Assembly: GCF_000427465.1 (NCBI RefSeq)
Contig: NZ_ATYB01000014.1
Location: 2,658,058-2,722,057, forward strand
Origin: Sinorhizobium arboris LMG 14919
GTDB taxonomy: Bacteria; Pseudomonadota; Alphaproteobacteria; Rhizobiales; Rhizobiaceae
Reading direction: 5' to 3'
Length of the DNA: 64,000 bases
A program made the translations under genes and the position numbers. Below are positions 37,208 through 46,357 of this stretch, piece after piece. How positions within the stretch are numbered: the stretch's first letter is position 1; each line of letters opens with the position of its first letter. The notes beneath the pieces were generated by a model. The model saw only the letters and a program-made list of their open reading frames with translations, searched no databases and was not told where the DNA came from.

Positions 37208-38644
37208 ATGGTGCCCAATATCTCACGCTCGATCATGACGGGCGCCTTGCGCTTGAAACCGCCGGCGTGGCTCGTTGCGGGCTGTGCTTTTCTGGCCTGT
37301 TCGCCTGCGAGCGCGCAAAGCCTCGACAAGCCGCCGCTGGCGGGCGCCTCTGTCGCCGCTCCGGCGGGCTTGCCGGTTCCCGCCACCGTCGACCCGCAGG
37401 CGACCGGCGCCGTTGCCGGCACCGACCTTCCGCCGGCCCTCGACGAGGACTTCAATCGCCTGAACCGGCGCGAGGAGACGATCGACGGGCTGCGCAGGCG
37501 GATCGACCCCGATGACGGTCAGGCACCCGGCATACGCATCGGCACTTTCGTCCTGAAGCCGGCGCTCAGCGAAACATTCAACCATGAGCGGCAGAAGAAT
37601 GGCGGCAGCAGCCAGAGCCGGAGCTTCATGGAAACCGGGCTCAAGGGGTCGCTCACTTCCGACTGGTCCCGCCACCAGCTGAGCATCACCGGCGAAGGCG
37701 TGGTCCAGGACAACATATCCGGTGAGGGCAGAGAAGAGCCGCGCGCAGACATCGACGCCGAACTGCGCCTCGACCTCGGCGCGCAGACCATCGCAAGGCT
37801 GAGGGCGGGCTATAGCTTCGAACGCGAGGACGCGAACGATCCGAACGCCATCGCCAATGCCGACACCCAATCCGGCGTCGACACCTATCGCCTCGGCGCC
37901 GCGGTCGAGCGCGACCTCGGTCTCATTCGGGGCTCGCTCGGCGTGGATTTCGAGCGCCGTACCTATGGCGATGTCGAGCTCGACGACGGCACGACGCTTT
38001 CGCAGGAGGACCGCGACCGCAATCTGGGAACGCTCACCGGGCGGATAGGCTACGAGCTCTCGCCGGCGCTCATCCCGTTTCTCGAGGCCTCCGTCGGCAA
38101 GTCGATCTACGATCTGCGCCGCGATACTTTCGGCTTCGAGCGCTCCTATGAGAGCTATGCGGGACGCGCCGGCATGGAAGTCGATCTCGGCGAGAAGCTC
38201 AATGGAGAACTGGCGCTCGGTTACGAGACCTTCCGCTTCGACGACGCACGGCTCGGAGACCTGCGCGGATTGTCGCTCGACGGCCGCGTCAACTGGTCGC
38301 CTCAGCGCGGCACCGACGTCCTGTTCGGCATGCTGACCTATGTCGATCCGTCGACCACCCCCGGCGAGGCGGGATCGATTAACTACGAGCTGACGAACGT
38401 GGTCACGCATCAGCTGCGCTCGACTCTCGTCGGCCGGCTTTCGAACAGCGTCACTCTGCGCGATTTTCCTTCGGATGCCACCGCCTCCGACGAGACAACC
38501 TGGCGAACCGGCGCGGGGCTCACCTGGGACATGAGCCGCTATCTCGCTCTTACCGGAGACGTCAGCTACGAGCGCACGGAAAGGGATCAGGGCGCCTCCA
38601 GCGACACCGCGCGCGTGGGCGTCGGCCTGACGTTGCGGCGCTGA
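37208..38644 (+). CDS. Outer membrane beta-barrel protein (putative porin, BBP2-like)
   Basis: 478 residues from the ATG at 37208; the start is uncertain, and ATG at 37235 is also possible. A signal peptide (WLVAGCAFLACSPASAQS) is followed by a Pro/Ala-rich stretch, then from about residue 110 alternating beta-strand patterns such as RLRAGYSFEREDANDPNA and GRVNWSPQRGTDVLFGMLTY, each separated by Asp/Gly-rich turns. The barrel covers most of the protein and ends in an Arg-Arg rather than an aromatic residue. This fits a rhizobial putative beta-barrel porin family. No partner gene for export is adjacent, so the substrate is unknown. Confidence 0.78.
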   Translation: MVPNISRSIMTGALRLKPPAWLVAGCAFLACSPASAQSLDKPPLAGASVAAPAGLPVPATVDPQATGAVAGTDLPPALDEDFNRLNRREETIDGLRRRIDPDDGQAPGIRIGTFVLKPALSETFNHERQKNGGSSQSRSFMETGLKGSLTSDWSRHQLSITGEGVVQDNISGEGREEPRADIDAELRLDLGAQTIARLRAGYSFEREDANDPNAIANADTQSGVDTYRLGAAVERDLGLIRGSLGVDFERRTYGDVELDDGTTLSQEDRDRNLGTLTGRIGYELSPALIPFLEASVGKSIYDLRRDTFGFERSYESYAGRAGMEVDLGEKLNGELALGYETFRFDDARLGDLRGLSLDGRVNWSPQRGTDVLFGMLTYVDPSTTPGEAGSINYELTNVVTHQLRSTLVGRLSNSVTLRDFPSDATASDETTWRTGAGLTWDMSRYLALTGDVSYERTERDQGASSDTARVGVGLTLRR

Positions 38645-38731
38645 TCGGAAGGCCGCGCCCGTTACATGTCTTGGTCCTTTAATCGGCGAGACACGCAGTG
38701 GCGCGGCGCACTCCTTGTTATCTGAGCGGGA

Positions 38732-39619
38732 TCATTTCAGCCCTTGCAGGAGCGTCTTGAGCGGTCCCTCGACCGTGGGGCGAATGTCGCCGCGCTCGAG
38801 AGCGAAGGCGACGTTCGCCAGGATGAAGCCGTCCTTGGCACCGCAGTCATAGGTATCGCCGCGGAAGTGATAGGCGGCGAAGGCCTGCGTCTCGGCAAGC
38901 TTCACCATGCCGTCGGTCAACTGGATCTCGTTGCCGGCGCCGCGTTCCTGCGTCTCCAGAATCGGGAAAATCTCCGGCTGCAGAATGTAGCGGCCATTGA
39001 TGAAGAAGTTCGACGGAGCCGTCCCCCGGGCCGGCTTCTCGACCATCCTGGTGATTCTGAAACCGTCGCCGACCGTCTCGCCCACTCCGACGATCCCGTA
39101 TTTATGCGCCTGGTCGGGCGCGCACTCCTCGACCGCCACGACGTTGCCGCCGGTCTTCTCGTAAAGCTCGACCATACCCTTGAGGCAACCCTTTTCACCC
39201 TTCATGATCATGTCCGGCAGGAGCAGAGCGAAGGGCTCGCCGCCGACGAGATCGCGGGCGCACCAGACGGCGTGGCCGAGGCCCAGCGGCGCCTGCTGGC
39301 GGGTGAAGCTCGTGGTGCCGGCTTTCGGCAGCATGGCTTCGAGGAGCTCTATCTCCGCCTTCTTGTTGCGCTCGCGCAGCGTCTGGTCCAATTCGACCTG
39401 GATGTCGAAATAGTCCTCGATGACCGCCTTGCTGCGGCCGGTCACGAAAATCAGATGCTCGATACCGGCTTCGAGCGCCTCATCGACGACGTATTGGATG
39501 ACCGGCTTGTCCACCACCGTCAGCATCTCCTTCGGAACCGCCTTGGTCGCGGGAAGGAAACGGGTCCCGAGACCTGCGACGGGGAAAACGGCTTTGCGGA
39601 CTTTACGCTTGTCGGTCAT
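38732..39619 (-). CDS. galU: UTP-glucose-1-phosphate uridylyltransferase
   Basis: 295 residues from the ATG at 39619, preceded by AAGGAGGTG. The nucleotidyltransferase signature [20 protein letters not shown] lies at the start, [15 protein letters not shown] follows, and LLPDMIM carries the metal-binding Asp. The enzyme makes UDP-glucose for exopolysaccharide, lipopolysaccharide and cyclic glucans; rhizobial homologues include ExoN. No exo genes are adjacent. The gene stands alone on the minus strand between the barrel protein and the transglycosylase. The spacer to the transglycosylase (299 bases) shows nothing recognisable. Confidence 0.95.
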   Translation of the reverse strand: MTDKRKVRKAVFPVAGLGTRFLPATKAVPKEMLTVVDKPVIQYVVDEALEAGIEHLIFVTGRSKAVIEDYFDIQVELDQTLRERNKKAEIELLEAMLPKAGTTSFTRQQAPLGLGHAVWCARDLVGGEPFALLLPDMIMKGEKGCLKGMVELYEKTGGNVVAVEECAPDQAHKYGIVGVGETVGDGFRITRMVEKPARGTAPSNFFINGRYILQPEIFPILETQERGAGNEIQLTDGMVKLAETQAFAAYHFRGDTYDCGAKDGFILANVAFALERGDIRPTVEGPLKTLLQGLK

Positions 39620-39918
39620 TGGCACCTCCTTGCAGTGCTTCTCAGTCTAGTTTGAGACAGGAAATTGAATGGGGTTTAGTCGCCGATTGCCAATTTTTTG
39701 CGAAGGAAGACGACTCGGATTTTTCATGGTAAAGACTTTGTTGACTTCGTTTCTGTAGGCTTCTCCATGACCGCATGCGGCTAGCGCCGTCCGGTCCCTG
39801 GAAGAGCCGCATACCGCCCTTTCCGGTGGCCTGGTGCGGGCAAATTGCGAACTTCGGAGTAGTCGCTCCGGCATGAACGCCGGCTGAACGCTCCACCGAG
39901 AAACGGAACCGACAGCAG

Positions 39919-41136
39919 ATGATGAGAAACCGCAGGACGTTCTTCCGACATATCGCCGCCGCTCTCGTTGTTGCCGCCGCTTTTGGGTCGTCGCCTGTGC
40001 GTGCGGATCAAGGTTTTCAGAACTGGATCAATAACTTCTATGCAACGGCTGCCAAAAGCGGCATCACTCAGGCGACCTATCGCAAGGCCTTTGCCGGTGT
40101 TAGGACGCCCGACCCTGCCGTGCTTGAAAAGGCCGCCTATCAGCCCGAATTCAAGCACAAGATCTGGGAGTATATCGACGCGCGTGTCAATCCGTACACC
40201 AAGCGGATAGGACAGGAAATGGCGGCGAAGCATGCGCGCACGCTCAACGCCCTCGAACGACACTACGGCGTCGACAAATCCATCCTGCTCGCCATCTGGT
40301 CGATGGAATCGAACTACGGCGCGATTCTCCAGAAGGACGACCGGCTGCACTATGTGCCGCGAGCGCTGGCGACTCTTGCCTATGCCGATTCGAGGCGGTC
40401 GAAATATGCCAAGACCCAGCTCATCGCGGCACTGAAGATCCTGCAGAGCGGCGACATCACCCCGCGGGAACTGACGGGTTCCTGGGCGGGTGCGATGGGG
40501 CACACCCAGTTCATTCCCACGAGTTATCTGCTCTATGCCGTCGATGCCGACGGAAACGGTCATCGCGACATCTGGAACTCGGTGCCGGACGCGCTGGCGA
40601 CCGCCGCCAACCTCTTGCGGAAGAACGGCTGGCGCCCCGGCGAAACATGGGGCTACGAAGTCGTCCCGCCAGCCAATGCGGCGAAATATTCGGGCCAGAC
40701 GAAGACGCTCGCCCAGTGGGCGGCCCTCGGTTTCGCCCGCCCCGGCGGCAAGGGTTTCAGCAATCCGCAGATGCGGGCCGAGTTGAAGCTGCCCGGCGGC
40801 GGCAACGGTCCCGGCTTTCTGATGACCAAGAACTTCTTCGTCATCAAGCGCTACAACGCCTCGGACTCCTATGCGCTCGGGGTCGGGCTTCTCGCCGATC
40901 AGATCGCAGGCTATGCCGGCATGCAGCAGCGCTGGCCGCGTCCGGACGGTTCCCTCGACATCAGCGAGAAATTCGAGCTCCAGAGCCGCCTGAAGGAACT
41001 CGGCTATTACGACGGAGAGGTGGATGGCAATTTCGGCTCAGGCTCGAAAGCGGCAATTCAGGCGTTTCAGACGCAGAACGGCCTGACGCCGGACGGCGAG
41101 CCGACACAGCGTCTCTTGCGCGCGCTGCGCAGGTGA
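39919..41136 (+). CDS. Lytic murein transglycosylase, MltB type, with peptidoglycan-binding domain
   Basis: 405 residues. A signal peptide (about 1-30) precedes an SLT_2/MltB catalytic domain with the catalytic Glu in ILLAIWSMESNYGA (about 118-131) and TGSWAGAMGHTQFIPTSY near 185-202. A C-terminal PG_binding_1 domain (about 345-405) contains LKELGYYDGEVDGNFGSGSK. It cleaves glycan strands with 1,6-anhydro ring formation in the periplasm. No lipobox Cys is visible, so it is probably soluble rather than a lipoprotein, in contrast to E. coli MltB. Confidence 0.93.
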   Translation: MMRNRRTFFRHIAAALVVAAAFGSSPVRADQGFQNWINNFYATAAKSGITQATYRKAFAGVRTPDPAVLEKAAYQPEFKHKIWEYIDARVNPYTKRIGQEMAAKHARTLNALERHYGVDKSILLAIWSMESNYGAILQKDDRLHYVPRALATLAYADSRRSKYAKTQLIAALKILQSGDITPRELTGSWAGAMGHTQFIPTSYLLYAVDADGNGHRDIWNSVPDALATAANLLRKNGWRPGETWGYEVVPPANAAKYSGQTKTLAQWAALGFARPGGKGFSNPQMRAELKLPGGGNGPGFLMTKNFFVIKRYNASDSYALGVGLLADQIAGYAGMQQRWPRPDGSLDISEKFELQSRLKELGYYDGEVDGNFGSGSKAAIQAFQTQNGLTPDGEPTQRLLRALRR

Positions 41137-41239
41137 CCGCAGCCCTGGCTCTCTCCGGTCACGGCGATTCCCGATCAAACGGTGCCAATCGCCGTGATTT
41201 GGCGTATGCTTCCGGGAATGTCTGCCATTCGACGGTGAA

Positions 41240-42502
41240 ATGACCATGCTGACGATCCGATACCGGGGAAAGGCGCTGCTTTCGCGTTTGCTTCGACTGG
41301 CCCCTGTCGGGGTGGGCGCGGCAGCCATGGTCATCGCCGGCTTCTTTGCCACTATGGCCGAGGCGCAGGAGCGCGTGCCCCGACGCAACGTGCTGCAGAG
41401 ACTCTTCGGCGTCTTCACGCCGCAAAGACGCGTCTACTATGAGGATCAGTACGATTTTCGCCGGCAGCCGCAGCCGCAGCGCATACAGAGGCGCCGGGCG
41501 CAGCCGTCGGAAGCAAGGCAGCCCCGCCCGAGCCGGGCCAAGCCGCAGCCCGCAGCGGCGCCGCCGCAGGCGCCGGTCGTCGTCGAGAAATCTCCGGACG
41601 CCAAAAAGGTCCTGGTTGTCGGAGACTTCGTTGCGGGCAGCCTTGGCGACGGTTTGAAGGTTGCTTTCGAAACGACGCCGGGCATCGTGATCGAGACGCG
41701 GGCCAACGGCTCCTCGGGCATCGTCCGCAACGACTATTTCGACTGGCCGAAGGCGCTGCCCGACTACATCAGGGAGTTCAAACCCTCCGTCATCGTCGTA
41801 AGCCTCGGCGCCAATGATCGCCAGATGATGCGGATCGGGGACGCGCAGGAAAAGTTCCGGACCGACGCCTGGACGGAGGAATACCGAAAGCGCGTCAGTG
41901 CGCTGGCGACGCTTGCGCGCAAGGACAATCTTCCGGTGCTCTGGGTGGGCATGCCGCCCTTCCAGTCGACATCCATGACCGCAGACATGGTCACGTTCAA
42001 CGGCATCTACCGCGAAGAGGTGGAGAAGATTGGCGGTCAGTTCATCGACATCTGGGACGGCTTCGTCGATGAGGAAGGCAAATTCGTTCTGACCGGCTCT
42101 GACATCAACGGTCAGCAGGTCCGCCTCAGGGGGTCGGACGGCATCAATCTGACGAAGGCCGGCAAGCGCAAACTGGCCTTCTATGTCGAGAAGGACATCC
42201 GCAAGCTGTTGGGCGAAGCGGCCGCGACCACGGACGTTCCTGGCGCGGAAGGTCTGAAGGACCTGGTCGTCAGCAAACCGCTTGCCAACGAGGATATCGT
42301 GAAGACGCAGCCGATCAGCCTTATCGACCCGGAACTGGACGGAGCGACCGCACTTCTCGGCGGCGATATGCCCCTCAAGAGTACGGGCAAGAGCCCGCGC
42401 GACCGGCTCATCGAAAAGGGAGAGGTTGTGGCCGCGCCGCCCGGACGCATCGACGATTTCCGGCTGACGAAGCAGGGGCCGGCGGGCAGGAATACCCGCT
42501 GA
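41240..42502 (+). CDS. DUF459 / SGNH-hydrolase fold envelope protein
   Basis: 420 residues. A hydrophobic N-terminal segment (about 15-38, ending MAEAQ) is followed by an Arg/Gln/Pro-rich linker (about 60-110) and a DUF459 domain from about 115: KVLVVGDFVAGSLGDGLKVA, the Gly-containing block SSGIVRNDYFDWP, and VIVVSLGANDRQMMRIGD. This is the SGNH fold, although the first-block Ser of true hydrolases is replaced by Asp/Phe-type residues, so enzymatic activity is uncertain. Its last 293 bases have a second, diverged copy at 55063-55355 on the far side of an accessory island. Confidence 0.85.
   Translation: MTMLTIRYRGKALLSRLLRLAPVGVGAAAMVIAGFFATMAEAQERVPRRNVLQRLFGVFTPQRRVYYEDQYDFRRQPQPQRIQRRRAQPSEARQPRPSRAKPQPAAAPPQAPVVVEKSPDAKKVLVVGDFVAGSLGDGLKVAFETTPGIVIETRANGSSGIVRNDYFDWPKALPDYIREFKPSVIVVSLGANDRQMMRIGDAQEKFRTDAWTEEYRKRVSALATLARKDNLPVLWVGMPPFQSTSMTADMVTFNGIYREEVEKIGGQFIDIWDGFVDEEGKFVLTGSDINGQQVRLRGSDGINLTKAGKRKLAFYVEKDIRKLLGEAAATTDVPGAEGLKDLVVSKPLANEDIVKTQPISLIDPELDGATALLGGDMPLKSTGKSPRDRLIEKGEVVAAPPGRIDDFRLTKQGPAGRNTR
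42210..42502 (+). repeat. Left copy of the DUF459 3'-end repeat flanking the island
   Basis: This block and 55063-55355 align without gaps over 293 bases, from TGGGCGAAG to the TGA stop. I count 15 substitutions: six scattered over the first 260 bases, of which five are synonymous, and nine in the last ten codons. Weak similarity continues about 25 bases beyond the stop. Here the repeat is the intact 3' end of the DUF459 gene. Confidence 0.95.
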
Positions 42503-42818
42503 TTGCGGAGTTGACGCCCGGAAAACCTAGCTGATTTCCGTCCATAAACGGTAGCCTTTCGGCAGAACTCGGACTTGGAAACCATGAGCTTGAGAAGGAA
42601 ATGGGCGACCCCCATATTGTGAGCGCGCAGGGCTCAAGCCCAACGTGCTTGCGCTTCGCCAACTTCCGGAAAAGCCCGAACCAGAAACGGTACTCTGGCG
42701 TGTCCACGCCGCGGTACGCCTCAAGAGCGCAGTAGGCGACCGCTGGCGGCGTCTTTGCCGTGCTCGTCCACCGCTGCGTCGATAGCAGCTTCTTCGGTAG
42801 GTCTCGCCAGTCGACCAT
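42408..42818 (-). CDS. Hypothetical protein at the island's left edge
   Basis: 136 residues from the ATG at 42818, which has a good ribosome-binding site (AAGGAGAG three bases upstream). It starts MVDWRDLPKKLLSTQRWTST and contains RKLAKRKHVGLEPCALTIWG and a Ser/Pro-rich stretch SFSSSWFPSPSSAE. I do not recognise a family. The last 32 codons run antisense through the 3' end of the DUF459 gene, so the natural C-terminus was probably lost or replaced at the island junction. The MucR remnant lies 70 bases upstream on the same strand. It may be a degraded gene. Confidence 0.35.
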   Translation of the reverse strand: MVDWRDLPKKLLSTQRWTSTAKTPPAVAYCALEAYRGVDTPEYRFWFGLFRKLAKRKHVGLEPCALTIWGSPISFSSSWFPSPSSAERLPFMDGNQLGFPGVNSAISGYSCPPAPASSAGNRRCVRAARPQPLPFR

Positions 42819-42887
42819 TTGCTCTCCTTTCTTCGCCGACATGCTCGCTTGCGATGACCACTCTCTGGCCGCGGCATCAGCCGAATT

Positions 42888-43217
42888 TCAGGCTGATCTT
42901 CTTGCGAGCAGGAGTGGGGCTTCAGCGGGCACTGATGCCGGTTTCTTTCCCAGCCCCGTCGCGCGTGCGAGTTCCGAGCGCTGTCGGGCATAGTTCGGAG
43001 CTGTCATCGGGTAGTCGGCTGGAAGCTTCCACTTTTCGCGATACTGCTCCGGCGTCAGACCGAACTTTGCCATGAGGTGGCGCTTGAGAGATGTGAACTT
43101 CTTGCCGTCGTCCAGGCAGAAGTCGTCTGCCACGGGTTTCTTGATCGGGACCGCGGGGCGTTGCTCCTCGGGCGCGGGCTCGGCTTTCGCCGGCCGAGCA
43201 TTTGATGGAATGCTCAA
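42888..43217 (-). pseudogene. MucR/Ros-family regulator remnant, N-terminally truncated
   Basis: The 109-codon frame contains KKFTSLKRHLMAKFGLTPEQ and YREKWKLPADYPMTAPNYA, unmistakably the C-terminal DNA-binding half of MucR/Ros proteins. The usual N-terminal 50 residues are missing, the only in-frame start is a TTG (43217), and a stop lies just upstream. The zinc-finger ligands are also altered: the second Cys is Asp (CLDD instead of CxxC) and the last His position is Phe (HLMAKF). MucR proteins repress exopolysaccharide and motility genes in rhizobia. This copy is probably not a normal regulator, although some Mesorhizobium homologues work with altered ligands. Confidence 0.65.
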
Positions 43218-43308
43218 GCATCGGCGCGGCTGTGGCAGATGGGTGGTTACCGTCCTCCCCTATCAGCCCCCCCTTGCGCCAGGGCCAAGCGACACCTGCG
43301 GAAATAGT

Positions 43309-46300
43309 CTATATCTCTCGAGTGGAAGTTCGCCTTGATTTTGTATTAGCGAGAACTTGGCGCCGCCTGTCCGAATGTGCGGCGAAATTGACTTCAGGCG
43401 CTTTTGATTCTCCCACCGAATGCCCGTACATCAATGCCTCGATGTGAGCAGCTTGCGAGGTCACCGTTGTATGGACGAAGAGATCCACGAGAGGAATTTT
43501 CACTTCGAAGAGGTCGGACAGTTGTCGTGCAAGTTCAGCGACCAAGATCGAGGAGCCACCTGCTGAAAAGAATGATTGCTGCAACGGCAGGTCGGCAATG
43601 TTCAGAATCGAAGACCAGACATCGGCTACCTGGTCGCGCACACTGCTATTTGCCGCCTTCCTTATCTTTATCGCCGCCGGTGGCCGCCGAGCCGCGATAG
43701 CCGGCAGAGCTGAGTAGTCGACCTTGCCGTTATATGTGAGCGGCATTCGTGAGAGATAGACGAACTCAGACGGGATCATGTAGTGCGGGAGAATGTTGCT
43801 GAGTGCCTTCCGAAAATGTTCATCGCGCACCCGGTCGGCAGCCCAGGTCAATGGCGCGGCGATTCTACCGCCACTTGGAATCGACTGGTGTGATCGCTCA
43901 AAAGCTGGCGAGAAGCTTCCAAGCGGAGTAACGGCTATGTCGATGTCGGCGCCCATGACCGGCTCGCTCCATCTAATGCAAACAGAGCGATGTTTGTTTT
44001 TTGCCCACATCCGGATCTCGTGGGGACCTAAATCGGCGAGCGCGTCCACGCCGGATCTTTCATCTCTGCCGTCGTAGTTCAAAGCCGGAGCATCCTCCAG
44101 AATTCGGCGGTTCGGTATCTTTCTCAGGATGAACGCACTCGGGGCGGAATCCAGCCACTGCGATAGGCGGTGGCCTTTTGAGGCAATGTCAATGAAGTCA
44201 AATACTTCGTTTACGTCGTGGTGTTGGCGGTCGTCTGAATCAAGATGCAAGACAGTATCGTAGCGAAATCGCGTCATCTCATCATTGCCGTCGCCGAGCC
44301 GCAAATCGATTTCAACGGCCGCAACACGCTTCAACCCTCTCGCTATCGTGTCAAATTCAGCAGGATCGAGCCACAGTTCGCCACGGCCAATCTCTTTTGC
44401 TCGGTTGCCAAGAACGGTATCCGAGAGCACGGCATTGGCCGAACGTATCTCAGCCGCCATGATGGATTTGAGGGAAGTGGCCGGAATATCGCCGATGATG
44501 ACCTTCCCGCCGTTTCTGCACGCCGCGATGGCTTCTCGCAAAACGAGGGACAGATAGTCCTTGTCCGGAAAATATTGCACGACCGAATTCAGCAACACCA
44601 CGTCGAACGGTTCGGAGACGCGCGCGCGCAGATCATGTGCAGCCGCGCAACTCAGTGACCACTGCGGCGACGATCCGACGCGATCCATCAAGCGGTTGCG
44701 AGCTGACTCTATGGCTGTGCTAGACAAATCGCATCCATGATACTTTGACAAACCCGCCAAAAGCAGGTGTTCCCCGAGCAAACCCACCCCGCATCCGACG
44801 TCGAGGACACTTTCCGGAGAAGATCGAAGAACGCGATCGGCGGTTGCGCGCGCCCAAGTTCTTACGGCTTGCTCTTCGATAGGGCTTCCGGTGAAGGTGG
44901 ACGTATATCCCGTTCCTTCCGACATCTCAGAAGCTTCTTGCAATCGATATGTGGCGTCCCAGACGGAGCCCCAACTCTCTATGGCCTGCGCACGACTTTG
45001 CTCGTCAGCGACAATGTACGCCACCAGATGCTTTAAACCTCCGTCGCCTTCGACGATTTTTACCGCAGACTGCATGACACCTGGCAAACGTTCGAGAACG
45101 TGCTCGATCTCACCGGGCTCGATGCGGAAGCCGTTCAGTTTGAGCTGGCGGTCTTTCCTCCCCACATATGCCAAGCATCCGCCGGAGCGCTCTTCAACGA
45201 TGTCGCCCGTCCGATATTCAAGCGCATCGCCATCGTCAGCCACGACGAACTTTCCCGCATTGAGGTCGGGTCGGCGGAAGTAACCGGCGGCGACACCAGG
45301 GCCAGTGATGCGGAGCTCTCCGGAGTTGTCACCTTCGGAAGCCGCTTCGATGGTGTAACCGGTTCCCGAGAGGGGACGGCCAATCGGTACGGACTTGGTG
45401 GGATCGACAAAGTCTTCGGCTGCAAGACGGTGGCCAAACGACCAGATCGTCGTTTCCGTTGGCCCATAAAGATTCCACGCAGCCCTCGAGCGATCGTGGA
45501 GAGTACGGGCCAGATCGAAAGGAAGGGCTTCGCCCCCGCAAAGAACGCCGACTTCGCAATCCTCAAACCAGCCGGACGAAACGATCATGCGCCACATCGC
45601 GGGTGTGGCCTGGACTAGGCATCGGTCTTGTCCTGCAACAAGGCGGATCAATTCCTCGCTGCTTTTCGACTCGTGGTCGTCGGCGAGAAGAATCGTTCCA
45701 CCGCGGGCTAGCGGGAGAAGCAGCTCAAGAACGGATATGTCGAAGCCAAATGTCGTAGCCGCAACCATTTTGCCCCAATCGCGAAAGTTAATGAGTTGAT
45801 CCACGGCGTCAACGAAGTAGGCGATGTTCCGGCGATGGACCATTACGCCTTTGGGACGACCCGTCGATCCGGACGTAAACATGATATAGGCCAGCGTTTC
45901 GTCATCGATCGCCGCTATTGGTAGAGCATAAACATCCTGTGCGGCGATCGAGCGGAGCGTAACCCGTGCGGGAGCTGGAAAGCTTTCCGAATCGTCGTCA
46001 TCCACAACCAGGAAATCGAGATCCGCCATTTCGGCTATGAGTTTGTTTCGTGCAGCTGGCGAGTCGACAGGCAAGGGAACAAAGGTGGCCCCAAGGGTGA
46101 GAACGGACAGCAGAGTGGCAACCAAGTCGGGCGAGCGCCTGAGATGAAGTCCCACACGTGATCCGTGCGAGACGCCAGCCGCGAGGAAGGTCGCCGAGAG
46201 TGCCGCTATGCGCTCGGCGAGGGCACCGTAACTGATGGTTTCACCATGAAACTCGATGGCGATTGCACGGGGGTCTTGCAGACCAGCCTCGTGGATTCTG

Positions 46301-46323
46301 TGCAGGAAGCTCAAGTCGCTCAT
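43309..46323 (-). CDS. Non-ribosomal peptide synthetase: adenylation (glycine)-methyltransferase-carrier protein
   Basis: 1004 residues, with GAGAGGGAAAG just upstream of the start. Adenylation core: A3 AYIMFTSGSTGRPKG (145-159), A5 NLYGPTETT (284-292), A7 YRTGDIV, A8 GRKDRQLKLNGFRIEPGE. A methyltransferase is inserted between A8 and A10 (about 440-840) with SAM loop VLDVGCGVGLLG (506-517). A10 is PLTYNGKVDY (861-870). A carrier domain follows, with its phosphopantetheine Ser in FFSAGGSSI (about 924). No condensation or thioesterase domain is present. The ten binding-pocket residues (195, 196, 199, 238, 261, 263, 285, 293, 294, 867) read D-I-L-Q-L-G-L-I-W-K, the known glycine code. It should load and methylate glycine as the starter for the PKS encoded upstream in the same operon. 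Confidence 0.93.
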   Translation of the reverse strand: MSDLSFLHRIHEAGLQDPRAIAIEFHGETISYGALAERIAALSATFLAAGVSHGSRVGLHLRRSPDLVATLLSVLTLGATFVPLPVDSPAARNKLIAEMADLDFLVVDDDDSESFPAPARVTLRSIAAQDVYALPIAAIDDETLAYIMFTSGSTGRPKGVMVHRRNIAYFVDAVDQLINFRDWGKMVAATTFGFDISVLELLLPLARGGTILLADDHESKSSEELIRLVAGQDRCLVQATPAMWRMIVSSGWFEDCEVGVLCGGEALPFDLARTLHDRSRAAWNLYGPTETTIWSFGHRLAAEDFVDPTKSVPIGRPLSGTGYTIEAASEGDNSGELRITGPGVAAGYFRRPDLNAGKFVVADDGDALEYRTGDIVEERSGGCLAYVGRKDRQLKLNGFRIEPGEIEHVLERLPGVMQSAVKIVEGDGGLKHLVAYIVADEQSRAQAIESWGSVWDATYRLQEASEMSEGTGYTSTFTGSPIEEQAVRTWARATADRVLRSSPESVLDVGCGVGLLGEHLLLAGLSKYHGCDLSSTAIESARNRLMDRVGSSPQWSLSCAAAHDLRARVSEPFDVVLLNSVVQYFPDKDYLSLVLREAIAACRNGGKVIIGDIPATSLKSIMAAEIRSANAVLSDTVLGNRAKEIGRGELWLDPAEFDTIARGLKRVAAVEIDLRLGDGNDEMTRFRYDTVLHLDSDDRQHHDVNEVFDFIDIASKGHRLSQWLDSAPSAFILRKIPNRRILEDAPALNYDGRDERSGVDALADLGPHEIRMWAKNKHRSVCIRWSEPVMGADIDIAVTPLGSFSPAFERSHQSIPSGGRIAAPLTWAADRVRDEHFRKALSNILPHYMIPSEFVYLSRMPLTYNGKVDYSALPAIAARRPPAAIKIRKAANSSVRDQVADVWSSILNIADLPLQQSFFSAGGSSILVAELARQLSDLFEVKIPLVDLFVHTTVTSQAAHIEALMYGHSVGESKAPEVNFAAHSDRRRQVLANTKSRRTSTREI

Positions 46324-46357
46324 ATCTTTCCCTCTCCGAGGTCGGCGTCGCAGCGAA

